From Dillenia suffruticosa (lineage: Eukaryota; Streptophyta; Magnoliopsida; Dilleniales; Dilleniaceae), in the NCBI GenBank assembly GCA_033439265.1, contig JAVTVX010000009.1:5011609-5075608 (forward strand): 64,000 nt of DNA, written 5' to 3'. Positions 11,312 through 22,800 of this stretch are shown here, piece after piece (the stretch's first letter is position 1; every line of letters begins with the position of its first letter). The notes beneath the pieces were generated by a model. That model was not told where the DNA came from. It made no database searches and saw only the letters and a program-made list of their open reading frames with translations. Made by a program: the position numbers and the translations under genes.

Positions 11312-12202
11312 AGGTTGGAAAGTGCAGCCGGGAGCAAGTAATGCATAGACTTGCGGACCTTGAGCAGCAGCACAACATGTCTTTTTACAAGCACCACAGC
11401 TTGGGGGATTAATGTATCTCTTTGATTGTTAGAGAAAAAAGCAGTAGAAATCTACTTTGCATTGTACTTTTGAAGTCTTAATCTATATGAAACTTATAAA
11501 AAAAAAAACAAAAAGGAAAACCAATAATTTTGTAGGCAATGTGTTTTTTTTTCTTTTTTCTTTTTTTAAAGATTTTATAAGATAATATTTGTTTCGGAAT
11601 GCCACGGTGCACTCTCCCTCTCCAAACATTTTAACTGAGTGAATCAAAATTCCTGGTAAATGGAGATTTTGTGATCAGCATGGCAATGGCCATTTTCTTT
11701 CACACCAGACACTGGGGTGGCTCGGCCTAGTACCAGTCCGATCAAACTCGGGAGCGGACCCGGTTTAATGGTCCAAAAACCGGCTCTGGACCTCAAATTA
11801 AACCCGAGGAAAAGTGCCGGTTCCCGAAAAAAAAAACTGGAACGGTTTGGGTTGGAACTTGGGAGGGCGATTCCTTCACTGATCCATCATGGTGCAGAAA
11901 CCATCTCCAGCCTCCTCCGCTCTTTGAGAACTTCCTCCTTTGCTCCAGCTTCAGCCTCCACTCCGTCCGCCATCACACCCACGATAGAGCGAGAGACCTA
12001 GCTTTCAATGGAAGCCCAAGAAGAAACCCAGTTATCAAAGCGAAGCTCCCAATGTTAGTCTTCACTCTCCCTTACCCCTCCGGCATTCTTCTTGGAGACT
12101 CCTCCTATCTCTCCTTCAATTTGCGCACCAACTTCCTCTCCCGCCCTTCCCAAAAACTCTCTTTCACTCCCTCTTCAAACCCCACTTCCTCTCCTCCTCC
12201 TC

Positions 12203-12207
<5 letters not shown>

Positions 12208-12268
<61 letters not shown>
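12208..12268. repeat. (CT)n microsatellite
   Basis: About 30 CT units. Translated, it yields artificial Leu-Ser repeats in two overlapping open frames. Confidence 0.97.
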
Positions 12269-12273
<5 letters not shown>

Positions 12274-13682
12274 TGTGGTAGGCCTCTTTGGCTCTCCCCA
12301 CAACTCTCACTCATCATCTTTGCCAATTTCTCACTCTCCTCGCCAAACCCATCTCCATCTTTCCCTCTCCTCCTCATATCCCAGCTTGTCTCCACTCAAA
12401 ATACCCTTTCGTCATCAAACTCCAACCCCAGCACAAACCCTAAGCCTAATTCCAATTTTTGTATCCCAGAAGGGGATCTTATCGTGGGTTGAGTTTGAAA
12501 AGGGACATTGCGTTTGGGCCAGAGAGGCCATAAATGGAGTGAGATAAAGTTGGGTTCCTATGGTGGGAAAAATGGGATTTTGCCCCAAGAAAAAGATTAA
12601 AAAAAAAAAGAAGAAACGAAACGGTGCTAATATGAGTGGAAAGTCTGTAAGAAAATCAAACCAATTCAGGGCACTAGTGTCCAGGTCGGCGCTGTGATGG
12701 ACGCATTGATGGTTTGCCAAAATGGGAAATTTGTAGGAGAATCCTATGATCCTTGAAGCAATTAAAAGGCAACTTGGGGTTCCTGTCTTGCAGACCCAAA
12801 GAATGTGGCAACTTGGGAACCCCATTGATGAGTTAAAATTGATTTGTTGAGTGGGGAAAGATGTGAAGCATTTTATGGGCACATTGCGTGAGGAAGTCTG
12901 ATAAGATCATTCATGTGCAACAATGGACAGTGGTACCCTACTTCAATATCATCTATCTACTTCAATATCATCTATATTCATCGAGTTAGCAAAGTTACAA
13001 ATTTAAACCCGAATTATAATATTCGTTTATAGACGAGATATTATCATAAAATTGAATCGAAAGAATAAAAAAAATATTAAATTTAATAATTTATATTTTG
13101 TTATTATACTAACACTATAAACATTTGAATTAGGGTGATAGTTTTTTAGGTTAAGAAGCATCTTCCTATTGGGTCAAAAAAAAAAAACTTTATTATTTTA
13201 TTTTTATATTATATGAATCGATATTTAAAATTATATTTTGATTAATTTAATTTAAAATTTATAATAATTCATTTAAAGGAATTATGTTTCTAGCCTGGTT
13301 TTTGTTATATTTAAAGAGTAAGTTAAATTTATATCACAAAAAAAAAAAAAAAAAAGCATCGGATAAATCGATAACTTTTGTTTTCCCACACGGAGGATAA
13401 AAATGACATTTTACAAATAATTTATTTGCTAACATTCTCTATCCAAACAAGGCGAAAACATTCTCCATCCGCATCTTTAATTTCTTTAGGGACAAAAAAA
13501 ATCCGGAACAATAGGGAAAAGGACAGCGTTGTCCATGGCACACGCGCTTAAGATTCGCGTTAAATCCACGGGCCGTGCACAAGCGTTTGCGACAAAAGAT
13601 TTTAGTGGGTTGTGAGCCAAAACGAAAAGACACACGCGCAAGACAAGAAGGACGAGAAGGAGAAGAAGGGTCAAGCGTCAAT

Positions 13683-13684
<2 letters not shown>

Positions 13685-13724
<40 letters not shown>
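13685..13724. repeat. (CT)n microsatellite in the 5' region of the second PHD/SPOC-like gene
   Basis: About 20 CT units, 145-180 bases upstream of the inferred start codon at 13868. Such tracts are common in plant 5' UTRs and core promoters (GAGA/CT elements). A regulatory role is an inference. Confidence 0.9.
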
Positions 13725-13727
<3 letters not shown>

Positions 13728-13867
13728 ACAGTGATTGGTGATACTCTACTGTGTACACTGATCCCTCATACTCTTCCCACCGACATTTTTGCTCCACTTC
13801 CAAGAACACCCACATTGGAAAAAGGATACCGAAAGTGCACGCAGCTCGAGATTTTAACAGGACCCAC

Positions 13868-16800
13868 ATGGTAATTAACTCAGGTTTTGGAATCATTCAT
13901 TCTTAGTTCTTTCCTTTTCCCCCCCTCTCTCTCCCTCCGTGTTGCAAGTTGTAACACATTGCTTTAACTAATTTTTTATTACATCTTTTTAGGAATATTT
14001 TTGGTTCTTTACTGACTTAGTAAAAATTTTTAAGCATTGTTTGTTCAGAATGGTTGACGGGGTTGATGGTTTTCATTTTTAAAGCCATTAGGTTAAGATG
14101 GAATGTGTTTTCTAATCTTTTTTGGCGGTTGGGTTTTTCTTGATTTCCCAAATCCAGAAGGAAATTGATCTTTCAAATCAATTTATCTTTGGTGGGTCTG
14201 GTTTTGTTTTATTCCATTGAATAGGTTGTGCTAAGATGAGTTGTTTCTTTATGTTTGTGAATGTTTTTTTGAATGGATTGTGATAAAATGAGCTATTTCT
14301 TCGGAGATTACTCACTGCGTTGTGAAACCCACAATTGGTGTTGTTGATTACATATGGTTTGGGTAATATGGTTTGTTGGGTTTTTGGGGAGACTGTATCT
14401 GTGACCTTTCCTTTTTTTTTTGTCAGTTGAATTTTTTTATACAGTCTCGACTCCATTTATGGTCATTGTGTAGTGGTGTCATTTAGGACCACACTGCTGT
14501 GCTTATTTTCACTCAGTGACCTGTACCACTGAGTTGGGATACCCTCAATGGTCTAGTTGATTACCTAAAGTTTGGGAGATTTGATTTGTTGGCTTGTGAG
14601 CTCATTGCTTCTGGTTAAAAAACGTTTAGTAGTCTGCTTACCTGCTCCCCCCTCTTCATTAAGAATTGCTTCATATGCAAGCGATTGGTCCCTCCATAGA
14701 AACTTTCCACAGATAAATTATCATCTAATGTGCGATTAGTATTACAAGCCCAGGTTAAGGGTGCTATTTCCCATGGATGGTGAATAGCTCAAGTGAGGCG
14801 TTCTTTGCTTTAGGGTGCTATTTCCCGTGGATGGTGAATAGCTCAAGTGAGGCGTTCTTTGCTTTGGCCTGGAGGATTGTCATGGTTTTGTCCATTAAAA
14901 GTGCCCCACCTGCAAAAAAGGGGGGGCCAATCGCTTCATAAGTTTTGGTTATTGTATATTGACATGAGCTTTGATTCATTCTTGAACTTCACTTTTTGAG
15001 ACGAGGTCCTTGAAGTTCGGGAAATTGTAAAATGAATTCCTTAGTTCTCATTCCATCGGTGCGGTAAAGATGTTTTCACCTCTGCACCATATGACTTTTA
15101 ATGAATTTCTGAACATAAAGATTACTCATTACTAGGTTTTCAGAACATATCTGTATCTTTAGTATCCCACAGTTGGAGCATTGTGCACTAAGGGGAGGGA
15201 TTTATATTTTTATTTCCTGAATCATGGTACAAATATGCAGTCAGAGTTAGGTGTCTAGGATTTTTATTTTTTTATTCTTATTTATTTATTTTTTCATTCT
15301 TCTTTAAACTCTGGTTTACTAATTTTAAAGAGCATGTGTAGCCCAGTTCCAGGCATTTTTTTTGGTGCATTAGTAAAACAAAAATAAGTAGACATGCAAA
15401 ATTTAACCATTTTAATTATGGAGTTTCCAGAATAGAGCATTCTCACTCACAAGGGAGGAGGCAATCCCCTCCAACTAAAAACACTAGCCTTCTCACTTTT
15501 TTCTTCCATTCTCTCCCTTCTCCCCCCAAATCGACATTTTTCTTTCTCCTTTCCGGTACCAATTCCTCGAACCTGTGGCTAGAACAAATACTAGGTCACA
15601 GGTGGCTTCACCACTTGGGCTAGGGTGGAATGGTCCGAAAATGACATTTTCCATACCCTTTCATTGACTCAACTAACTTAACCTTGAAGTACCTTGCGGT
15701 TGAACGCCAACCATACAACCAATCTAAATAAAGGCAGAAATTTTAAATAAAACCTACTTAAACTAATGCAAGGTCCAAAAACTCCTTGGGCTGACTCCCT
15801 ATGGCACGCACTAAGGCCCAAAACATAAAATAACAACATAGTTACCAAAATAAAAATAGAAATAAAATCAACGGATATTTGGTTTAGTGGGACGGAGAAT
15901 TAGGTCCTTTAATCAAATTTGAGAGTTCAAGATTTGGAGATGGAAAGATTTTGTTGGGAGGATTTTCATAGATATTTAAATCGGATTATTCGGCGTATGA
16001 CTCCGAATATCTATAAAAAAAAAGGGCAGAAACAAAACAGCGCAAGTTCACTTAACATGCTCTTTACCATTGCTTCCCAGCTTGGGAAGACTTTGCTCCA
16101 ACGGGTTAAATGAGTACTACCTGACACTACACCAGGTACTTTTTCTCCTCCCTATGCGCAATGTCGTTGTTCACGATGCCCTGAACTGAAATTCAGCATT
16201 CATTGATTGCTGTGTTGTATAGGCTAGTAAATTTGGCAAGTGTATGCGTAGAACCAAATGAGTTGTGTGCTAAATTTTAGATATGGTTGGCCAATCAGTT
16301 GAAAGTCATCATGTGATACATAAGATAAATCCTATACATCAACGTAGGTTGATTTAACTGAGTATGAGATTGACTACCTTTAAATATGATCAAATTTTAA
16401 CTCCTGTTAGAAGTATCGGGTTTTCATATATATGGAGTGTTTCTCGTTGAGAGATTCGCCCTCCGAAAGGAGTCACTGTAACGGTTGTCTGGATTAGTCG
16501 GGGTAAAACCTTGAATACCTGGCGGTGTCCAAGACATGGTATCAAAAAAAAAAAAAAAATCCTATACCGGTTCAGCCACCTGTTTGGGCACTTCTGCAGA
16601 CTCATTGCAATCTGGTTTTACAGTTTCTTCACCTATGATACCATACATCATTTTGTTTCTGGGAATTATTTACTACAAAGAAAAAACTTAGGCATCAAAA
16701 CTCCCACTAAAGACCTAAATGACACTATCATACCCTTTAATGGAATAAACGACTTAAACATAAGAAAACTTAGCCATGGAGGACATTGTCGTGAAATACT

Positions 16801-19800
16801 TTTAAGACCAAGGATATGATGTTTCTAGACATCTCAATAAATCCCAGGTTATCGGGAGTTCGACTCCCCTGGACACGAAAAAAATAATATTGGGAGGCTT
16901 GTCCCAAAAAATAGTTCCTACAGCGATCGATCTAGATTAGTTAGGGGTGAAACTCTAGATATCGGGTGGTGGTCAGTCAAAATAACAAAAATAAATAAAT
17001 AAATCCCTGATAAAACGTTGAGTAAACTAATACAAAGCCCACAAAATCTTATTGGGCTCATCCTCTGTGGCCCGCTAATGACTAAAGGCCCAAGTTCACT
17101 TGAGAGCAAATGAGAGAACAGAACTGTACTTAAAAAAGTTCTCTTGGTTTGCTCTTCATAACAATTGTACTATACTCAAAAAAATTTTGGCCGGTAACAA
17201 CCGAAGGATGATTTTCTAATAAAGTTTGTAAGCTCTATGTACTATGTAAATGTCACTGTAGTTAATGTAAGCTGCATGCGTGTACTATGCCAATTTGTAG
17301 CACACTAAGTGACTCAAGTAGTACATGATCTAAATGCCCTTTCTGGTGGTGTTCACCGCCACCTTACTTAAGGTGTACAATGCGTTCATGTGTTACCTGT
17401 GCTGCTTAACGGAAGCAAATTGAACAAGATAACTAAGGCGATACTAGTGATAATTTAAAAGTTGTCAACTTGTGGATTTTGTCAAGACACCGCAAATAGT
17501 AAGGAATCCCTTTTTTTTAGGATTTCTTTTTTGCATGTTCTTTAACATAATGCAAGTAATTTTTGGTTCTTTATGTGATTTTCTTCGTGTAACAGGAGAA
17601 AGTATGCAATGTGTGTGGTGGTGATGGCTGTGAAGAAGCATCGACCTTGCGCTGCCAATGCCACATCACTCATGAATACATGTAAGATCTACTTCTTCCT
17701 CTCTCTCTTTCTTGAATACATCCTTGAACCAATTTGTCTCTGAAGTCAAGGAGCTCGACAACCAAGCGTAGCTATGAAAATACCAGTGAATAAATAAGTA
17801 TATGAATTAAAGAGAGTATGCCAGGTTGTGTGCGAGGTAATTCTTCACTGTTTAGAACTAGGTGTAGTATGTGTTTAGTTGGCCAGTGCATAATCAGGCT
17901 AAAGAAAATGGAAATCTCAAACAAAGCTTGCATTTCCAGCTAACAGATAAAGTAGCAACACTGTGTCTATTGGTGGTATAAATTCTATCTCCTTGTTCAT
18001 CCAAATCAATTGAATTGAACTATAGAATAGTTAGAGATTTAACTTGTTTATCATGCTTTTGAAATAAACTGTTAATTTTAGGCGGCGCTGGTCTAGACAG
18101 AGTTACTTTCATCTATCTCATTGGCCATTATTGATCTTCAAATTAACTTGCAACATCATTGTGCAGCTACATATCTACCTTGGGAATTGTTATAGTTATG
18201 CTCTGAAGGTCATTACATTGTTTATATATACAGTTATTGCATGAAAACCCGTCAAAAAGATGTCCCACAAGATTGGCTTTGTGAAGATTGTGGTTCAACC
18301 ATGAGCAGTGCTGGTGAATGCTTGCTGGGCAATAACAACAATTTTTCAACAGGGAACAGGGGCATAGTATCTCCCAAATCTTGTGCAAAGGAACTCTTCC
18401 CCATAAAATCAACATCAGATTCTTCTATAGGCACATGCTTGGATAACAGAAATTCCAATTTTCCTCCAAAACCTCATGGTACAGGGGTACAAGTCTATCA
18501 TCAAAGGTCAAAGACTGTTGAGAAGGGCAAAGTGAAGTTTATTCCAGTGGAAGAAACAATTATGCTAGCATCAGGGGCAAGAAAGGTCCGGTCCCCTCCA
18601 ACAAAGAAATTATGCTCCAAGCCTAGCTGTGTTCGGGTTAATGGAGTAATACAAACACCAAAAGTTACTTGGGCAGGCTCTGAGAACTTTGATGGAAAGT
18701 TCTCATTGAAGGTGGCAGCAATTCCTTGTCCAAGACTGCCACCACAAATGAAGTCTCCTAAACATGACAGTCCGCAGCACAGTTTAGTGGAGAAGCAAGA
18801 AGTATCACAGGCATCCAAGGAAAAGAAAGGTGATCTGACAGGACGTAAAAATATTGGTGGAAAATGCTCACTGAAGGTGACTACAAATCCAAATTCAGAA
18901 CATCCATCACAACTGAATTCTCCTAAACATGGCAAGTTGCAGCTGAATTCAGTGGAGGGCCAAGAAGTATCTCAGACATCCAAGGAAATGAAAGGTTATC
19001 GGGCAGGCTTTAAAGGTATTGAGGGAAAGTGCTCATTGAAGGTGATGCCAAATCCTTGTTCGATACCTCCACTACAAATGGAGTATCCCAAACATGGCAA
19101 TTTGCAGCTGGGTTTACTGGAGTGGGAAGACGTAGGTCATGCATATAAAGAACTGAAAGGTGAATGATGACAACTCAATCCTTTTTTTTTTCAGCTTCAT
19201 GGGAGTCAACTTTATCTCTCTTATGCTACTAATGTTATGCACATGTTTGAGCATTATACAAGCTCATTAAGCTGTTGGCTTCTTGTGCCTGTATAATGGC
19301 ACCTGTTGCTCATCCATGATTTACTGTTTCTATTATTTCCTTTTCTATTTCCAAAATGATCGGAAATGATTTGACACGTGCGTGCGCTCCCAACATTTTC
19401 TTCCCCTTATGTATGATTGTATGCCTTAATAAACTGAGACAAACAATCTTTTATCCCCTTGTTTCTACTTCATAATTATGCAAAGATTAAAACCATATAT
19501 TTAACTACCTGACCCTGGAGAGAGGCAAGCTGCAAAACTCCAAGCGCTCCATCATCCAAGAGTGTTCCCTCCCACTCTTGGACATACCATCTACTTTGGT
19601 AACACCTTCTAGGAATTTCTTCCATTTCTACTGATTAGGCCCACGCAAGGTTGAAAGATGTTACTCCAGCTTAGGTTATTGATTCCATGAGCTTAATCGA
19701 CATATCCCTATCAATCACTGTTTTTCAATGTAGCTTTTCACATGCATGCATTCCAACTAACAATTTCTGTAAATAGTTATCTCTCTTAGAAACTCAAGAG

Positions 19801-22800
19801 TCATCATTGCCATGTCTTCGTGCATATAGTGACAGCAGTTTATTTAGCAATGTATCATTTAAAATGTCTCTGAACTAATCCCACTTTGAAGTGAGCTGTC
19901 ATTAGCCAAATGTCTTACTTGCCAATTTTGAAGCATCGACAAGATCATGTTGCACCAACATTGTTGCAGGGGATTTATTTATTTATTTATTACTTTTTTC
20001 TTGTTTAAGTCTTCCAACTATGGACTATTTGTGCCCTTTTTCGAACAATCTGAGGACTTATCGCTTCCAATGTCTCTGTAAGAAATTTGGCTTTCTTATA
20101 GATGAGGCACCTCCACAATTTTTGTGGATTTAGCTATTGACACTTAGTTTTAGCCAAGTTGTAGACTTAATCAAATTGAGCTCTCAAGAGAAGTCTGAGT
20201 TTAGTGACTATCGCTACAGGTCCTAAATTTTTATATGGCATGCGAGTTTTGTAATACAATAGGTAAAGTTTCAACCAAGACAATTAAGTAATCAAATTTC
20301 ATCAATTCTTTAGCTTATATTTGGTTACTTGGGTATTGTTAGAGAATATTATGTATCAAAATAAATTAATTATTGATTTGATTTTAAAAAAAATTTGACT
20401 TTCTTTATTTTTATATTTTTATATTTATAATAATGAGTTTTCTATGAAAATCCTACCTGTTGTAATAGTTTAGCAAAGCAATGGATTATTAATGTTTCGA
20501 ATTTTATATTCTTTCCTATGCTCAAATTGGTATCAGTGCCACTAATCTTTGATGGTGTTTCTATTATGATCTCCATGTCGTTACTGTTATTAAATTTCTG
20601 TACAACTTTTGTCATGCTTTCATGCATGTGGCATTGACACCTTGTCTTATCTATTGTTGGAGAGTTGGAGTGTTCGCTTGATGCATGCATTATATTTTCT
20701 TAGTTCAACCTCTTTACCCTCTTTTCTTTTAGTCATGTTTTTGAAACCTATTTTACATTCTTTATAGGTCTAAAGGGAGGATATTTTGGTTTTCTGGCTG
20801 GCTTGCAAATAGACTTGTAGATGCATCGAAAATTATTATAGTTTTCAAATTCAAGTAGTTTTTATTATACTGTATTGAGTTTTAGGGGATGTTAGAGAAT
20901 AATATGTATCAGAATAAATTAGTAATTGATTTGATTTTAAAAATATTTGACTTTCTTTATTTTTAATAATGATTTTTTTTACATAAAACCAATCTATTAT
21001 AATAATTTAGCGAGAGTTTAATATTTTTATATTGATTCTGATGTTCAAATTCTCTAACAGGTATGATGCCCTCAATGAAGCAAACTAATATACTACCAAA
21101 ATTGTATCATGATGTATTGTGATAACAATTATAGTATTGTCGCTTGATGCTCTCAAATGGAATATACAATCAATACTGAGTTTTGTTAATAATCACGAGG
21201 ATTAATTGGAGAATTTATGATATTGTAGGAGGCAACCTTGATGGCTGTGGTATGGCATTGGGGTTTGATGCTGGAGAAAGGAAAACACCAAGGTTTCTAG
21301 AGAATCTTGAGCACACTCTTCCAAACCGCCCTGCGTTAATTGCTACATGGAAGTAAGTGACCTTTCTTTCTTTAAAGGTTGTTGTTGATATGTGTAAGAA
21401 TATCAAGTTAATCCATGAAGAAAAGTTTATTGAAGCTTTGATCTCATTTCACGACTAATATTTCTTGATGGAATAATTGAGGGCTATGATAAAGTACATG
21501 TGCATATGTTTGTCTTGTTTGAAAATTTGAATTCACAGTTCACTACAATTTATTGCGTCAGAAGTACAAAAAGAATTTGCTTTACTTATTGCAAGAAATA
21601 GTTCAATAATTTATAATAGGCTACTCATCTGTGAACTACATGTGGTGCTGCTTGCAGAATCTATGAGGACAATACAAGAAAAAATATAAGAAACATAATA
21701 TGTAAATAAACAAGTTGTTAAATGTTCAAAGCATGAAAAGAGAGAAAGCTAGAGAATGTAATGAAAAGATGAAAGGGAAGAGGAAAGCTTCCTTTCTTGA
21801 TATTCCAAAGATTTAGGGGATAATGTCTCTCACCTTAAAAAAGAAACACCATACAAGTGTGTAGTGTCCAAAGCATCCAAGTATATTGTGTTCACAGTAT
21901 CCAACAGTGTGGCATTTCGTTTATTCAAGCATGTGGCGCCATCAATTACATCACGGTGATGTCATGATTTGCATCATTGGTGATGTCATGACTTGCATCA
22001 TTGGTGATGTCATTGCTTTCATCACTCTTGTCACACATGCTTCAAAATACAAATTTGCTTCCTCAGCCATTCAAACTCGGCGTTGGGCAAAGCCTTCATC
22101 AGGTTGTCTACAACTTTATAGTTCTGTTTCTCCTTTTCAACATGGAATTTTGACCGCCATGTAGTATCTCAATTTTCCTTGTAAGTTTGATTTCTTTTCA
22201 TTGGCCTTTTCCATTCACCACAACTAGGAGCTGTCATGCACTTGGGATTAGCCATTTGTAGTGCCTCCCGTTCACAATTCGCCATCCTTATCATCATCCC
22301 AATCTTTTGGTTTTGATGTATTAGAATCATCAATCAGCTATTCATCAGGTTTTATAGATTCTTCATCTTTAATTTTCATGGGTGCATCCTTGCCCATGTC
22401 AACTGTCTTAACTGGTGTCACGGTAAGGTCAGGAATCGTAGCCCTCTCATTGGAGTCCTCAGGCCTTTTATCATCTAGGTCGGGAAGAGTCTTGGCAGGG
22501 ATGATTGGGGGATCAAAATTCTCAACAAGAAGAAAATCAATCGTCCTTCTTCTTCAACGCTTCAATTAATTCACACCTTATTATCATGTTCCGAAATAGC
22601 AGTACACACTTGTGCTGGCTTGTCTCAATATACTCCCTACTTTTTGGGTTTTTATGCTTGAGGATGGAATGCACTTTTTTTCTTTGATTCAGTTGTAAAA
22701 AAAAATGTTCTTTCCTTTATTTTCACGTTCATTAACTCACAGCCTGCAGGTTCAAATATTGTGCATGTTTTATTCTTGAATTCCAGAGGGTAGCCTATGC

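Larger units (their letters stand above)
11312..13867. other. Region between the two PHD/SPOC-like genes
   Basis: 11312-11500 is the likely 3' UTR of the upstream gene. 11700-12270 is a GC/CT-rich block with a long CT repeat. Open frames there (11717-12001, 12052-12547) have biased composition and no recognisable domain. 12480-12900 looks like decayed coding-type sequence that I cannot identify. 12950-13400 is AT-rich. From about 13430 the sequence reads as promoter and 5' UTR of the next gene, with a second CT repeat. Confidence 0.5.

Noticed and set aside
11717-12001. 94-residue ORF before the CT repeat
   Set aside because: No start context, domain or continuation, and its GC/CT-rich composition explains the open frame.
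12052-12547. Two overlapping plus-strand ORFs of about 150 residues
   Set aside because: Much of each is a translated CT repeat (Leu-Ser runs), with no domain or splice support.
22261-22569. Plus-strand 102-residue ORF
   Set aside because: It is the antisense shadow of the calnexin pseudogene fragment.
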